Both the position numbers and the translations under genes were made by a program. From NCBI GenBank assembly GCA_029938605.1, contig JAOZUO010000008.1, positions 17,621-81,620 of the forward strand: a stretch of 64,000 nucleotides of DNA, written 5' to 3'. Position 1 is the first letter of the stretch, and the number at the start of each line of letters is the position of its first letter. Shown here piece by piece: positions 10,501 through 19,462 of the stretch. The notes under the pieces were generated by a model. It was not told where the DNA came from. It worked only from the letters and a program-made list of their open reading frames with translations, and searched no databases. The stretch is from Deltaproteobacteria bacterium. Its GTDB lineage: Bacteria; Myxococcota_A; Polyangia; HGW-17; JAJRWW01.

Positions 10501-13237
10501 CCCAGCCGTGGAGATCATCCCCGAGCGACAATGGTACCCGGAGGGCGCCAAAGCGCAGTTCCTGTTGCGCTCTCCGGTGAGCCCCGCCACCGCCCTGGTG
10601 ACCCTGGAGCGGGATGGCATCGTGCACGCTAAGGTTGTACGTCTCCGGGGGACCGACACGCTGGTGTCGGTGGACCTCGGCCGGGGGCTGGCGCCCAACG
10701 TGTGGATCGGCGTCTCGGTGCTGGGGCCCTACCGATCTCCCCCGCTGCCGCCCGAGGCCCTGAGCGAGCGCGTGCGCCTGGCCATCCACCCGGCCCACGG
10801 TCGCCTTCGCGTGTCGGTTCGGTCGCCGCGACTCGGGGCGCCTCCGTCCACCCAACTCCCCATATCCCTCAGGGTGACCGATGGAGACGGCCGCCCGGTG
10901 AGCGCGGCCGTACTGCTTATACTGCAGCCTGACACGCCCGATCCGCCGCCGGACCTGGTGGGGTGTCTGCAACGCGACCGCGGTCCGGGAGTCGCCCTGC
11001 GTACCACCTCCGCCCACCGGGCCGCCCGACGAGCGCGCTGGCCCGATGGCCCCCGACCGCCTTGGGAAGATCCACCCACCAACGGAGCGAGCGACGGGGG
11101 GGCCACCCCCGATCCTTCGACAGACGTAGGTCCACGCGCCCATCCCACGGGACTCTTTTTCCGGGGACCGGTTCTCACCGACGCGGACGGACGGCTCTCC
11201 CTCACGGTGCCTCTCCCCCGGGACCACGGCCGCTACCGCCTGGTGGTGCTGGCCGCTGACCGACAGCTCCTGCACCGGCTGGGCAGCGACGTCCTGCCGA
11301 TCACGGTGGAGCCCGCCCTCGGCCTCGCGCTGACGCACCCCCAAACCCTGCGGATGGGGGACCGCGTGTCCGTTGTCGCCCACGTGAAAAACCACACATC
11401 CCGCCGCCTGAGCGTTACGGTCCTGGCGCGATCCGATGAGCTCCCCATCACCTCCCGGGTTCGCTACCTGCACCTGGCCCCTGGGCAGCAGGGACGAGCG
11501 ATCTTCGCCGCCCGGGCGACGCGCGTGGGCCTTGCCCGCCTCCAGGTGGCGGCCGTGGCCGAAAACCACCGCGCCGCTCTCGAACGAAGGATCACCGTCG
11601 CACCGTCTGCCCGGGATCTGACGGTCTCCCGACTCGGCGTCCTTCGCTCCACAGCCTCGCTGGAGCTGCAACGCACCGCGAGGCCCGCAGGCGCGCTCCG
11701 CCATGAGCTGCTGCTGTCCAACTCCCCCTTGGGGGCCTCGCTGGCTGCGCTCCGCTGGCTCCTGCTCCGGGAGGTACCCACCCTGGAAGCCGCCGCCGCC
11801 CGTCTGCTGGCCTTGAGCATAGCGCACCGTCACACCTCCCTGGCGGCGCATCTACCGGACGTCACGGCGCGCAAGATACTCTGTCGACGCGCCATGCGTC
11901 AGATCGTGAATCTGGAGCTCAAGCGCGGAGGCCTACGACGCTATGACGGCGGCCCCCCGGCGAGCGCATCCGGACTCGCCTTCGGGTTGCTGGCCCTGGG
12001 CCAGGCCCGAACCACCGGCTGCCTGCCACCAGGGGACCTGGTCTCCGCCCTGGCTCTTCGACTACAGGGTATCGCGAAGGATCCGGGCGCCGAACCTGGC
12101 GATCGCGCCTCGGCCCTGGCCGCGCTCCACCGCCACCGCGGATTCGTCGAGCCTCGCCTGGTCCGCACCGTGCTGGCCCAATTGCGCAAGCTCCCTCCAG
12201 GGACCCGCGGCCGCCTGGCGTCCCTGGCGCCCCTGGTGTCCCTGATGGCCCTGAACCTCGAACTGCCCCTTTCGCCATCGGGGACGATGACCTCCGAGCA
12301 ACGACGGATCCGCGCGGCGTTGGACAAACAGCTCACCTCCGGAGATGCGAGCCGTCACCGCTCACTCCTGACCGAGCTCACCGCCCGACGCCTGCTGGCC
12401 ACGTTCAGGCGCTCCGCCGATACCGATGAAGTGCGCCCCTGGCTGAACCGACTGGTGGAGCTGGGGCGGCCGGGACGATGGGGCTCGGCCCGGGCCACCA
12501 CCTGGGCACTGCTCGCCCTGAGCCGCGCCGAACCCACCCTCGCCAGACACCGCTCGGCCCTTCAGGCGCGGGCCTGGCTCGACGGACGTCACTGGGGGGG
12601 CCGCCCCCTCCGTCCGGGTGGACTCGATCTGATCCACCTTGGCACCGGGCGTCGGACCGACATGGATCCCCGAACCCTCGTGCTCAAGGCGAGTGGGAAA
12701 GGGCCCATCTACTACCTCGTCACCCGCGTGGAACGTCGGCTACCGCGACCGCTGGCCCAGGCCCCGGCCAGTCTCTCGATGGAGCTGACGCCGGCCGGGA
12801 TACGCGCCACGCGGTTGCCGGGAAAACCCCTGGCCCTGCGGGTGGGCGCCAACGCCATCGGGCGGGTGACTCTGGTCACCACCCGTTCCATCCCAGCCAC
12901 CGTCCTGAGGGTTCCCATACCGGCGGGCTGCGACGTAGTAGACTCGGGCTACCCACGCTTGGAGCCCGGGCTCCACCACCGGTTCGAGCCGCTCCCCATC
13001 TTGGACGCCACCGTACGAGACGGCGTTCTGAGTCTCCATCTGCCCGACCTGCCGCCGGGGATCCATGAGCACCGGCTGGTGATCCAGGCCACGTCGGCCG
13101 GCCGCTTCGGCTGCGCGCCCGCCACCCTCCACCGCCCCACGGACGAACGCCTCCTGGCCCGCGCCGCCCGCTGCCGTCCCCTGCGGATCACAGATCCTGT
13201 CGGACCCCGCACTCGGTTCCCACAACCGCCACAGTGA
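7505..13237 (+). CDS. Alpha-2-macroglobulin family lipoprotein, thioester lacking
   Basis: A 1,910-residue protein, within the size range of bacterial alpha-2-macroglobulins. A GTG start at 7505 gives a 30-residue lipoprotein signal ending GGLGC; a GTG at 7565 would leave too short a signal. Early Ig-like macroglobulin domains include an FVFDQAM and RLRFNQPMD pattern, and the MG/ANA region contains FLPV, YAPGDPVRLFGVVRG and TGLFFRGPVLTDADGRLSLTVPLP. The helical thioester domain follows from about 1400. Where active members have CxEQ, this one reads VPTLEAAAARL (about residue 1422), so no thioester can form. It would act as a non-covalent protease trap or a structural envelope protein, like the YfaS-type class. 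No pbpC gene is adjacent. Confidence 0.9.
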   Translation: MHLLTRHPHTLGQRAHALVGVLLLSGGLGCRMGSAPQPAVEPERTGSPAPFSTLPPLHRSLTATEPTFPPGPAVDREIAQQLPPLTPLEGSSGHAPNGRVTVTAHPPLAGNPRGAVAFVFDQAMVDARRPPLAPTHQLRITPPIQGRLQWVGDRTLVFAPGDRLRYATQYVFTLQPPLVARSGARLTKEVFTGFTTVAPTLVESTPGAGAREVETQPVIRLRFNQPMDPANVLRKVRLVGPGAPVLTSASAPPDRGRHVVWLKPTQPLRPSTDYQLLVPAGLRGAEGSLASLESTRFHFTTAGPLRLRAAQCRQRPCRPGDALVLTTAGSPGPVCELLRLTPPVEDLRCRVRAGKVVLAGAFRADTRYELRLVPDGGVGEDSPEPMTVDFGPRRSPLAFFPNRPLLTTWTRAPFLPVSGGHRGRLRVALVEPSMVPTLLTAIADPGALPPFQLTRGVGRPLPLHATGSGFDLTGLGSGPKLLLATLEETTRGKAPSAIRRRTALVQRTGLSLVARYGWNAGVALVAHLGDGQGAPHTRLRIRDRTGRTLWQGQTDAQGLAHFPGRRRLRRAGPFTLWAQRSTDRSFLVLDGGGEDDIRTPGYLRGQRPPATERVIGAVFSDRNHYAPGDPVRLFGVVRGQTRLPRGGIGHLSAKFDRIAYRIVSETEDEIAAGQTSLGPAGLFRFDFRLPRSAQPGRYTVWLHLPGTRRAYADWVLGTFRVIPGRRGLRLTLASPSNVLMDHSPNLTVTLREPSGRPATGATVRWRLYRQGAAPQPPGQPDFHFGRTQGSAMSPTPGGMPVGVEPPEDTVWVDGGVGTTDGRGQLKVQPRLTAPPAAAGATFEIVAEATTLDGRTVRSSRSMAARRQRLQLGLRPAGRLARVGKPLPVWLISVDAQGRPVPAGAVLVTAHGYEGSQPGARAHSRCLADLALATSTCQLTLPKPGRYLLRAQLQATNTPPTAAPAEAVIYVHAPTSASASTSGLPPGLSSKLGVVLPTPVPAVEIIPERQWYPEGAKAQFLLRSPVSPATALVTLERDGIVHAKVVRLRGTDTLVSVDLGRGLAPNVWIGVSVLGPYRSPPLPPEALSERVRLAIHPAHGRLRVSVRSPRLGAPPSTQLPISLRVTDGDGRPVSAAVLLILQPDTPDPPPDLVGCLQRDRGPGVALRTTSAHRAARRARWPDGPRPPWEDPPTNGASDGGATPDPSTDVGPRAHPTGLFFRGPVLTDADGRLSLTVPLPRDHGRYRLVVLAADRQLLHRLGSDVLPITVEPALGLALTHPQTLRMGDRVSVVAHVKNHTSRRLSVTVLARSDELPITSRVRYLHLAPGQQGRAIFAARATRVGLARLQVAAVAENHRAALERRITVAPSARDLTVSRLGVLRSTASLELQRTARPAGALRHELLLSNSPLGASLAALRWLLLREVPTLEAAAARLLALSIAHRHTSLAAHLPDVTARKILCRRAMRQIVNLELKRGGLRRYDGGPPASASGLAFGLLALGQARTTGCLPPGDLVSALALRLQGIAKDPGAEPGDRASALAALHRHRGFVEPRLVRTVLAQLRKLPPGTRGRLASLAPLVSLMALNLELPLSPSGTMTSEQRRIRAALDKQLTSGDASRHRSLLTELTARRLLATFRRSADTDEVRPWLNRLVELGRPGRWGSARATTWALLALSRAEPTLARHRSALQARAWLDGRHWGGRPLRPGGLDLIHLGTGRRTDMDPRTLVLKASGKGPIYYLVTRVERRLPRPLAQAPASLSMELTPAGIRATRLPGKPLALRVGANAIGRVTLVTTRSIPATVLRVPIPAGCDVVDSGYPRLEPGLHHRFEPLPILDATVRDGVLSLHLPDLPPGIHEHRLVIQATSAGRFGCAPATLHRPTDERLLARAARCRPLRITDPVGPRTRFPQPPQ

Positions 13238-13632
13238 ACAGCTACCGACAGAACGTGCAGGGAGACGGCGTGTTCAACGCCCCGGACCTCACGGTGGACC
13301 TGACCATCGGGCTCTCCCTGTGCGGCCAGGGCCAGCTCGAGCTGCGCGCCCGGGTGTCCAACATCGGCGCCCTGGGGGTCTTACCCGGAGTGGATGTGAC
13401 CTTCTTCGAAGGAACCGGCGGCTCGGCCACGGTCCTGGGCTCCGACACCACCACCGTGCCCCTGCTCCCGGGCGCCTCCACCGTGGTAACCCTCGCGGTC
13501 ACCGCCCCCACCGCGCCCACGGACTACTCGGTCACCGTTGCGGGAAACAGCGCCTCGCTGGTCGTAGCCGAATGCGATCCGAACAACAACTCAGACGATG
13601 AAACCACCGCCGGCTGCCCCGTGGTGAATTAG
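13234..13632 (+). pseudogene. Truncated C-terminus of an FG-GAP/CARDB surface protein
   Basis: A 132-codon reading frame opens with GTG overlapping the stop of the macroglobulin gene (GTGA). The product starts NSYRQNVQGDGVFNAPDL, has a CARDB-like Ig sandwich (LRARVSNIGALGV, VTFFEGTG) and ends GCPVVN. There is no signal peptide. From memory, this segment forms the very end of much larger FG-GAP repeat proteins in Myxococcota, so the gene seems to have lost its 5' part with the break at the macroglobulin stop codon. It could still be translated by coupling. Its last codons are repeated at 17173-17197. Confidence 0.6.
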
Positions 13633-13679
13633 GGTTCGACCAGCAACAGGTCGGCTCACGCCACGGCTGGGCGACGCAC
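13611..13679. repeat. Duplicated gene-end junction, copy A
   Basis: Two blocks match the region 17173-17234. Block 1 (13611-13635) is the last codons of the FG-GAP tail and matches 24 of 25 bases. Block 2 (13656-13679) is the antisense of the last seven codons (RRPAVA-stop) of the vWA gene and matches 23 of 24 bases. The 20 bases between the blocks differ. Here the FG-GAP end is complete and the vWA end is only a remnant. Confidence 0.8.
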
Positions 13680-13854
13680 TGGTCCTTGTTACCCGGCGCA
13701 GTCAGGCGCGTGTCAGGCGCTATCAGGCGCGTTGACCTCCGCTCACGACTCACCGATACTGGAGTCTGCGAGCAAACTCGTGGATGATTTTCGTTACGCG
13801 CCGCATGGGCACACCCGACTGGGTTGCCGCCATGGGCGCAACCCAGGTGTTGAG

Positions 13855-15204
13855 ATGAGTACTCCGAGATCCGAACCGATCCCCTCTCCCATCCCTGGCC
13901 CTGGCCCTGGCCCTGGCCGCTTTCCGGTCCGCGGATGGGCGGTGCGCGCCTTGTGGACCGCGGTTTTTGTCCTGACCTGCGCATTGCCGGTCGGTGGTTG
14001 CACAGGCGATGACGACGCAGGCGATGACGACGCAGGCGACGTCTGCGAGCCGGAAACCGAAGCCGAGCTGTGTAGTGCTGCCGGCAGGAACTGCGGCGAC
14101 GCCACCGAGGTCGACTCGTGTGGAGAGTCGCGCACGATCTCGTGCGGAAGCTGCGACCTGCCCGAGACCTGCGGCGGTGGCGGCGAGCCCGGCGTCTGTG
14201 GCGCCAGCGCCTGCACGCCCGAGTCGGACGCCGAGCTTTGCACCGCCTTGGGCAAAAACTGCTCAGAGATCTCCGCCACCGATCGCTGCGGCGCGCTTCG
14301 AACCGTGGACTGCGGAACCTGCTCGGGCGACGAAGCTTGCGGAGGCGGCGGAGTCGACAACGTCTGCGGCGAGCCCGGGCCGTGCGTGCCCAGCACAAAT
14401 GTACCGTCCGGCTGGTCGTATCTGGACAACGGCGTCGCAAGGATTGGTGTGGATCTCGACTACGGCGCCGCCGTCGGCCACTACTCCGTGGGCGGGGTCA
14501 ACGTTCTGGACGCCAACGACTCGGGCCGCTACCTACAGCAGTCGTTTTACGGTGATGACATGGGAGGAACCTGGCACGGCGATCCGTGGCCCTTCAACCC
14601 GGTCCAGGGAGGCTCCTCCGACAACGACCCGAGCCCGGTCACCGAGTTCTGCAACAACGGCGTGGAGCTCTACGCCAAGACCATTCCGATGGACTGGGGC
14701 GGCACCGGCTTGACCCCGTGCGTGATGGAAGAGTGGATCACCCTCGAAGACGACGTGGCCGTGATTCGATTCCGGTTCGAGTTCAATGGCGACTGGAGCA
14801 ACGGCGCCAGACACCAGGAGGTGCCCGCCCTGTTTGTGAGGCGCGATCTCGAGCACCTCACCTACTACGAAGGCAGCGCGCCATGGACCGGCGGAGCCGT
14901 CACCAGCATTCTGCCGAACCAGCTCGAGAGCCAGGGCAACCAGTACATCGGCTTCGACGAGCCCTGGCTCGCCTACCTGGACGCGAGCGACTGGGGCATC
15001 GGCCTGTACAAGCGAGACGAAGACTCGGCAACCTGCTACCGCTTCAAGAACATCGGCGAGAGCTCCGCAACCTCGTACTTCGCCTTCCTCGACACCTTTG
15101 CCCTGACGCCCGGCCTGGTCCACGAGTACACGCTCCGCGCCAAGCTCGGCACCCTCACCGAGCTGCGCGCGGCGTTCGCCGATTACTACCAACTGGGCCT
15201 GTAG
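13855..15204 (+). CDS. Cys-rich lipoprotein with supersandwich-like C-terminal domain
   Basis: The ATG at 13855 gives a 449-residue protein. After a Pro/Gly-repeat N-terminus (from CCTGGC repeats) and a hydrophobic segment, GGC at about 43-45 is a lipobox, so the signal region is longer than usual. Residues 60-180 hold two copies of a six-Cys motif (EAELCSAAGRNC..., DAELCTALGKNC...). The remaining 260 residues start with ARIGVDLDYGAAVGHYSVGG and NVLDANDSGRYLQQSFYGDD, a pattern I associate with uncharacterised carbohydrate-active or mutarotase-like beta-sandwich domains; this is a guess. It lies inside the segment bounded by the duplicated junction and is followed 134 bp later by a membrane protein gene. 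Confidence 0.75.
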   Translation: MSTPRSEPIPSPIPGPGPGPGRFPVRGWAVRALWTAVFVLTCALPVGGCTGDDDAGDDDAGDVCEPETEAELCSAAGRNCGDATEVDSCGESRTISCGSCDLPETCGGGGEPGVCGASACTPESDAELCTALGKNCSEISATDRCGALRTVDCGTCSGDEACGGGGVDNVCGEPGPCVPSTNVPSGWSYLDNGVARIGVDLDYGAAVGHYSVGGVNVLDANDSGRYLQQSFYGDDMGGTWHGDPWPFNPVQGGSSDNDPSPVTEFCNNGVELYAKTIPMDWGGTGLTPCVMEEWITLEDDVAVIRFRFEFNGDWSNGARHQEVPALFVRRDLEHLTYYEGSAPWTGGAVTSILPNQLESQGNQYIGFDEPWLAYLDASDWGIGLYKRDEDSATCYRFKNIGESSATSYFAFLDTFALTPGLVHEYTLRAKLGTLTELRAAFADYYQLGL

Positions 15205-15338
15205 CCGGCGGCTCGGCCAGCGGTGGCTGTGTCGGTGACGTTTGTGGAGGGTCATGTGGTGAGGAGCGGCCGAACCTTGTTCGCTCCTTCGTTTTCCTGC
15301 ATGATCCTTCCCATGGTTCTGTCCACGCAGGTGACGGG

Positions 15339-17075
15339 TTGAGCGAAGCCAAGCAACAGCCATCGTCAGCGGGCAGCGCCGACACCGCTCAGAGTGGATC
15401 GTTGAGCGTGCTGGCACTCCTCGGCTCCCCCCTGGGACTGATCCTGATCACCTCCGCGGCCCTGTCCTGGCTCTACGCCGTAGCGGTGTGGTGCCCGGAT
15501 AGCTGGTGGCACCTCGCCACGGGTCGATACATCGTGGAGCAGGGTGCAATCCCCAGCACGGATCCCTTTTCCTACACGGTCAAGGGAGCGCCCTGGCGGG
15601 GCATCAACTGGCTCGCGGATCTGCTCTACTACGGCGCCTACGCGGCCTTTGGCATGGCCGGCGTAGTCCTGCTCAAAATGGTCAACGCCTTCGCCATGCT
15701 CACCCTGCTCGGCTTGACGCTGCGCAAGTGGGCCGTGCCACGAACCATCGTGGTCGCCCTGCTGGTGCTGGTGGGGGTGCTCGTACAGCCGCGCTACTCC
15801 ATGGCCCGGCCCCAGATGCTCGGCGGGCTGCTCCTGGCGGCCACCCTCTACCTCGGCTCGCGCTGGTGGCAGGATCGCGATTGGACCCTCTGGCTGATCC
15901 CGGCCGTGACGCTGATCTGGCTGCAGGTGCACGGCACGGCCCTGGTGGGCGCGGCCGCCCTGGGGGTGCTGCTCATCGCCACCCTGATCGAACGCCGTGA
16001 ACGCCGGGCCCTGATCCAGGTCTGCGGAGCCATCTCGCTGGTGGCGGTGATCTTCGCCGCCACGGCCTCGGGAAGGGACATCCTGTACCACAGCCGCGGC
16101 CTGTCCTCTGCCTCCGTAGCCATCCAGATGACCGCCGAATGGCGCCGGCCCTCGCTGTCCAACCCGGCGCTGATCATCCCCACCGTCGTGGCCCTGCTGT
16201 CGGCCCTGGTGTGCTTGCGCCGGCTCCGCGAGAACCTCGTGCCCCTGGGCTTAGCGGCCATCGGGGTGATCATCGCCAGCCGCTACGACCGCTACATCTA
16301 CCCAGCGATCCTGCTCTGCACCCCCGTGATGGGCCTGGCGGTCAAGGACGCCCGGGACGGCGCGGCCCGCCTCGGCGCGCTGATTCCGCGACTGGTGCCC
16401 TGGGTAGTCGCCGTGGGTCTGACTGCCGCGCACCTGCAGCTAGCACCTCGAGGCCTCGACACCTCTTTCGGTTTCGGCGCGGACGAAACCATGTACCCCA
16501 CCGACACCTACCAGACCCTGAAGCAGCTGCCCAGGGGCCGGACGCTACACAGCTTTGGCATCGGTGGCTGGCTCATATGGCAGCGCCTGCCCGGCGGGGT
16601 GTTCGCCGATGGCCGCAATGTGTCGGTGTACTCCGAGCGTCACCTCAAAGACTTCTTCGTGCCGGCCAACACCAACGCACGCCTGCTCGAGCAAGTGGCC
16701 GAGCGTTTCAACGTGACCTACGGCCTGGCGCCCTACGGCACAAGCATCGCCAAGCTGATGATGTCTTCGGGGCGCTGGATCCCGCTGCACCACGGCCGGA
16801 ACGCCACCCTCTTCGTGCGCGGGGCCCGGGCTCGCCCCCTGGCCGAGCGTGGCGTCCCTCTGCTAAACGAGCTGCGCTTCGTGACCAACGCCTACTGGAT
16901 GAAGCGCTTCTATGCGGCGGTGCTCAAGAGCCCCAGCGGCCGACGGGGCTTGCTCGCGGCCTTTCGCCATGCCCTGACCTACACCCCCAAGAGCCCCGTG
17001 GTGGTCAAGGTCTACGCCTACTTGCATCGCCACCACCCGGCCGTGGCCCGGGAGATCGCCCGGTCGGCGCCGTAG
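15339..17075 (+). CDS. Polytopic membrane protein, GT-C glycosyltransferase-like
   Basis: No ATG fits. A TTG at 15339 with AGGTG five bases upstream is preferred, giving 578 residues; TTG 15402 or GTG 15408 just before the first helix are alternatives. About ten membrane helices fill residues 25-370. The first periplasmic loop contains DSWWHLATGRYIVEQGAIPSTDPFSYT, a layout shared by many bacterial GT-C-fold proteins in which acidic residues follow helix 1, though a catalytic assignment is not possible. A soluble 170-residue C-terminal part follows. It could transfer a sugar from a lipid carrier to the envelope. Located inside the segment flanked by the duplicated junction. Confidence 0.7.
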   Translation: MSEAKQQPSSAGSADTAQSGSLSVLALLGSPLGLILITSAALSWLYAVAVWCPDSWWHLATGRYIVEQGAIPSTDPFSYTVKGAPWRGINWLADLLYYGAYAAFGMAGVVLLKMVNAFAMLTLLGLTLRKWAVPRTIVVALLVLVGVLVQPRYSMARPQMLGGLLLAATLYLGSRWWQDRDWTLWLIPAVTLIWLQVHGTALVGAAALGVLLIATLIERRERRALIQVCGAISLVAVIFAATASGRDILYHSRGLSSASVAIQMTAEWRRPSLSNPALIIPTVVALLSALVCLRRLRENLVPLGLAAIGVIIASRYDRYIYPAILLCTPVMGLAVKDARDGAARLGALIPRLVPWVVAVGLTAAHLQLAPRGLDTSFGFGADETMYPTDTYQTLKQLPRGRTLHSFGIGGWLIWQRLPGGVFADGRNVSVYSERHLKDFFVPANTNARLLEQVAERFNVTYGLAPYGTSIAKLMMSSGRWIPLHHGRNATLFVRGARARPLAERGVPLLNELRFVTNAYWMKRFYAAVLKSPSGRRGLLAAFRHALTYTPKSPVVVKVYAYLHRHHPAVAREIARSAP

Positions 17076-17172
17076 GTTCCAGGGGCTCAACATGTCCATT
17101 GCTTAGCAGTACAATCGGCGTCTGATGCAGATCCATGCAATGAGCATGAACGAAAGTGAAGGTGGTGGCGGG

Positions 17173-17234
17173 CGGCTGCCCCGTGGTGAATGAGGGTCCC
17201 TTAGTAAGATTCACGCCACGGCTGGGCGGCGCAC
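17173..17234. repeat. Duplicated gene-end junction, copy B
   Basis: Counterpart of 13611-13679. Here the vWA gene end is intact while the FG-GAP tail is reduced to about 25 bases (GGCTGCCCCGTGGTGAAT), with its TAG changed to GAG. Copies A and B are direct repeats 3.56 kb apart. Confidence 0.8.
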
Positions 17235-18407
17235 AGGGCCTTTTACGAGGGAGGAGACGGCGCTGTTGAGACCGTCCAGGGTCAGGGGGAACATGGGGAA
17301 TAGCTGGCGGACGCCGTTTACAGTGGGGTGCCGCCAGTAGCGCTCGGGCTCGGGGTTGATCCAGGCGGACCGGGTAAAGTGGTCGGTGAGGCGTTCCAGA
17401 CAGTCGATGCCCGGGCGGGCGTTGAACTGCATGTAGTAGATGGCGCCGTGGGGCTGGAAGAGCTCCACGGGGTGCATCATGGCGTCGCCCACTACCAGGA
17501 GCTTGGTCTCGGACCCGTGCTTTTGCAGCAGGTCGTCGACGGAGATGGGCTTGCGGAAAGCCGCGTCCTCGAAGACCTCATCGTAGATGCAGTTGTGGAA
17601 GTACACGGCCTCGAAGGCCTTGAAGTGGCGCGACGAGTAGGCCGCGGAGAAGAGACGAGACACGAGCCTGCTGTGCGGATCCATGGACCCGCCCACGTCC
17701 ATGGCCAGCAGCAGCCGCACGTTGTTTTTGCGGGGCGCGCGCCAGATCAACTCCAGCTCCCCGGCGTTCTTGCAGGTAGCGTCCACGGTGGCGTCCAGAT
17801 CCAGCTCCGCGGTGGTGCCCTCCCGGGTGAGCTCCCGCAGCCGGGCCAGGGCCACCTTGATCTGACGGATGTCGAGAATCAGATCCGTGCGGTAGCCCCG
17901 GAACCGCCTCATCATGGCCACCTGCATGGCGCTACGGCCCATGGACTTGCCCCCCACGCGAATGCCCGTGGGATTGGAGCCCCCCCATCCGAAGGGAGAA
18001 CGTCCTCCGGTGCCGATCCACTTGCCGCCCCCATCGTGACGCTCGTCCTGCTCCTTAATCCGCTCCTCGAACTGCTTCATGAGCTCCTCGAGATCGAGAT
18101 GCTCCATGGCGGCCAGCTCCTCAGCGCTCAGGTCCAAGAACCCCTGGGCCTCCTTGAGCCAGGACAGGATCTCCTCATTGAGGGCAGCGGCCTTGATCTC
18201 CACGCCCTTGAAGTAGTGGGCAAAGACCTGATCGAACAGATCGTAGTCATTCTCGGTCTTGCACAAAAGGGCCCGGGTGATGTTGTAAAAGGTGGTGAAG
18301 CTCGAATCGTGCAGACCCATGGCCAGCGCCCGCATGAGGGTGAGCCACTCCTGGGGCCCCACCTTGAGGCCGTAGTGACGCAACTCGTAAAACAGCTCGA
18401 CGAGCAT
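17211..18407 (-). CDS. vWA domain protein, CoxE-like partner of MoxR ATPase
   Basis: A 398-residue protein with a helical N-terminal part and a C-terminal von Willebrand factor A domain. The metal site reads LLAMDVGGSMDP at 234-244: Asp237, Gly239 and Ser241, i.e. DxGxS rather than DxSxS, which is frequent in this branch. Its ATG overlaps the TGA of the MoxR gene (TGATG), so translation is coupled. MoxR/vWA pairs act as ATP-driven metal-insertion or assembly chaperones in the cytoplasm. The client is not evident here, because no dehydrogenase or chelatase gene is adjacent. Confidence 0.9.
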   Translation of the reverse strand: MLVELFYELRHYGLKVGPQEWLTLMRALAMGLHDSSFTTFYNITRALLCKTENDYDLFDQVFAHYFKGVEIKAAALNEEILSWLKEAQGFLDLSAEELAAMEHLDLEELMKQFEERIKEQDERHDGGGKWIGTGGRSPFGWGGSNPTGIRVGGKSMGRSAMQVAMMRRFRGYRTDLILDIRQIKVALARLRELTREGTTAELDLDATVDATCKNAGELELIWRAPRKNNVRLLLAMDVGGSMDPHSRLVSRLFSAAYSSRHFKAFEAVYFHNCIYDEVFEDAAFRKPISVDDLLQKHGSETKLLVVGDAMMHPVELFQPHGAIYYMQFNARPGIDCLERLTDHFTRSAWINPEPERYWRHPTVNGVRQLFPMFPLTLDGLNSAVSSLVKGPVRRPAVA

Positions 18408-19261
18408 CAGCGCCGCTTACCCGCCACGCGGTTGATGTCCTGCTCCTGCTTGAGCAGGGTGCCCAGGAAGGGGATCTCCTTGCCCAGCTTCTTGACGTTC
18501 ACGCCTCCGTGGATGAGGGCGGCGATCCAGTCCACCAGCTCCGACGTGGAGGGGGCCTTGCGCAAACCGTTCACCTCCCGCAGCCGGTAGAAAGTCTCCA
18601 GGCACTGGTCCACGACTTTCTTTTCCAGGTCCGGGTGGTGCACGGCCACGATGTCGCGCATGAGCTCAGGCTCGGGGAAGTCGATATAGTGGAACACGCA
18701 GCGGCGCAAAAAGGCGTCCGGCAGCTCCTTTTCGTTGTTGGAGGTGATGACCACCATGGGTCGGTTCACCGCGGTGACCTCCTCCCCCGTCTCCGAGACG
18801 GTGAAGGTCATGTTGTCCAGCTCGTTGAGCAGGTCGTTGGGGAACTCCAAATCAGCCTTGTCGATCTCGTCGATGAGTAGCACCACCTGCGCCGGAGCCT
18901 TGAAGGCCGTGCCCATGGGACCCATCTTGATGTACCGGTTGATGTCGCCCACGTCCTTGTCGTCGAAGCGGCTGTCGTGGAGCCGCTGGACCGTGTCGTA
19001 GACGTAGAGCCCCTCGGTGGCCTGGGTGGTGGACTTGACGAACCAGGGGACTAGGTCCATCTCCAGCCCTTCGGCGATGGCGTGGGATAGCAGGGTCTTG
19101 CCGGTGCCGGGCTCACCGCGCAAAAGCAGCGGGCGCTCCAGAGCCAGCGATACGTTCACCGCGTCCTCCAACGCCTGGGACGTAATGTAGGTACTCGTCC
19201 CCTGGAACCGGCGGAAATTCTTGTTCACCGCACCCGGGCTTTGCCTGCGAAACAACTTCAT
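18407..19261 (-). CDS. MoxR-family AAA+ ATPase
   Basis: The 284-residue form starting at the ATG 19261 is preferred over a TTG 36 bp upstream. Walker A is GEPGTGKT at 49-56, Walker B VVLLIDEIDKAD near 125-136, and sensor 1 VVITSNNEKELPDAFLRRC includes the arginine finger region. These features are standard for MoxR ATPases, which remodel or activate a client together with a vWA protein. The next gene, coupled by TGATG, is exactly such a vWA partner. Divergent from the small zinc-ribbon gene at 19463 with about 200 bp between. Confidence 0.93.
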   Translation of the reverse strand: MKLFRRQSPGAVNKNFRRFQGTSTYITSQALEDAVNVSLALERPLLLRGEPGTGKTLLSHAIAEGLEMDLVPWFVKSTTQATEGLYVYDTVQRLHDSRFDDKDVGDINRYIKMGPMGTAFKAPAQVVLLIDEIDKADLEFPNDLLNELDNMTFTVSETGEEVTAVNRPMVVITSNNEKELPDAFLRRCVFHYIDFPEPELMRDIVAVHHPDLEKKVVDQCLETFYRLREVNGLRKAPSTSELVDWIAALIHGGVNVKKLGKEIPFLGTLLKQEQDINRVAGKRR

Positions 19262-19462
19262 TGGGATAGACCTGCTCCATTGGGGTTGGGTCGCCAATCC
19301 AAAGGCGACCGGCGCACAACTTAGTCACTCCTCACCTAAGGCGCAACCCTGAGATCATTTTGGCAAGGTACATCCCCTAGTCCCCTTCCCCTATCTGTGG
19401 TAAGGGATCCCCGGTCGTGGATGTCCGGTGGGCGGGCACGACGATCGCATGGGAGGCAAGCA

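Noticed and set aside
13800-14440. Long minus-strand Arg/Ser-rich frame opposite the Cys-rich lipoprotein.
   Set aside because: Composition is that of a GC-rich antisense shadow; the plus-strand frame has signal peptide and Cys motifs.
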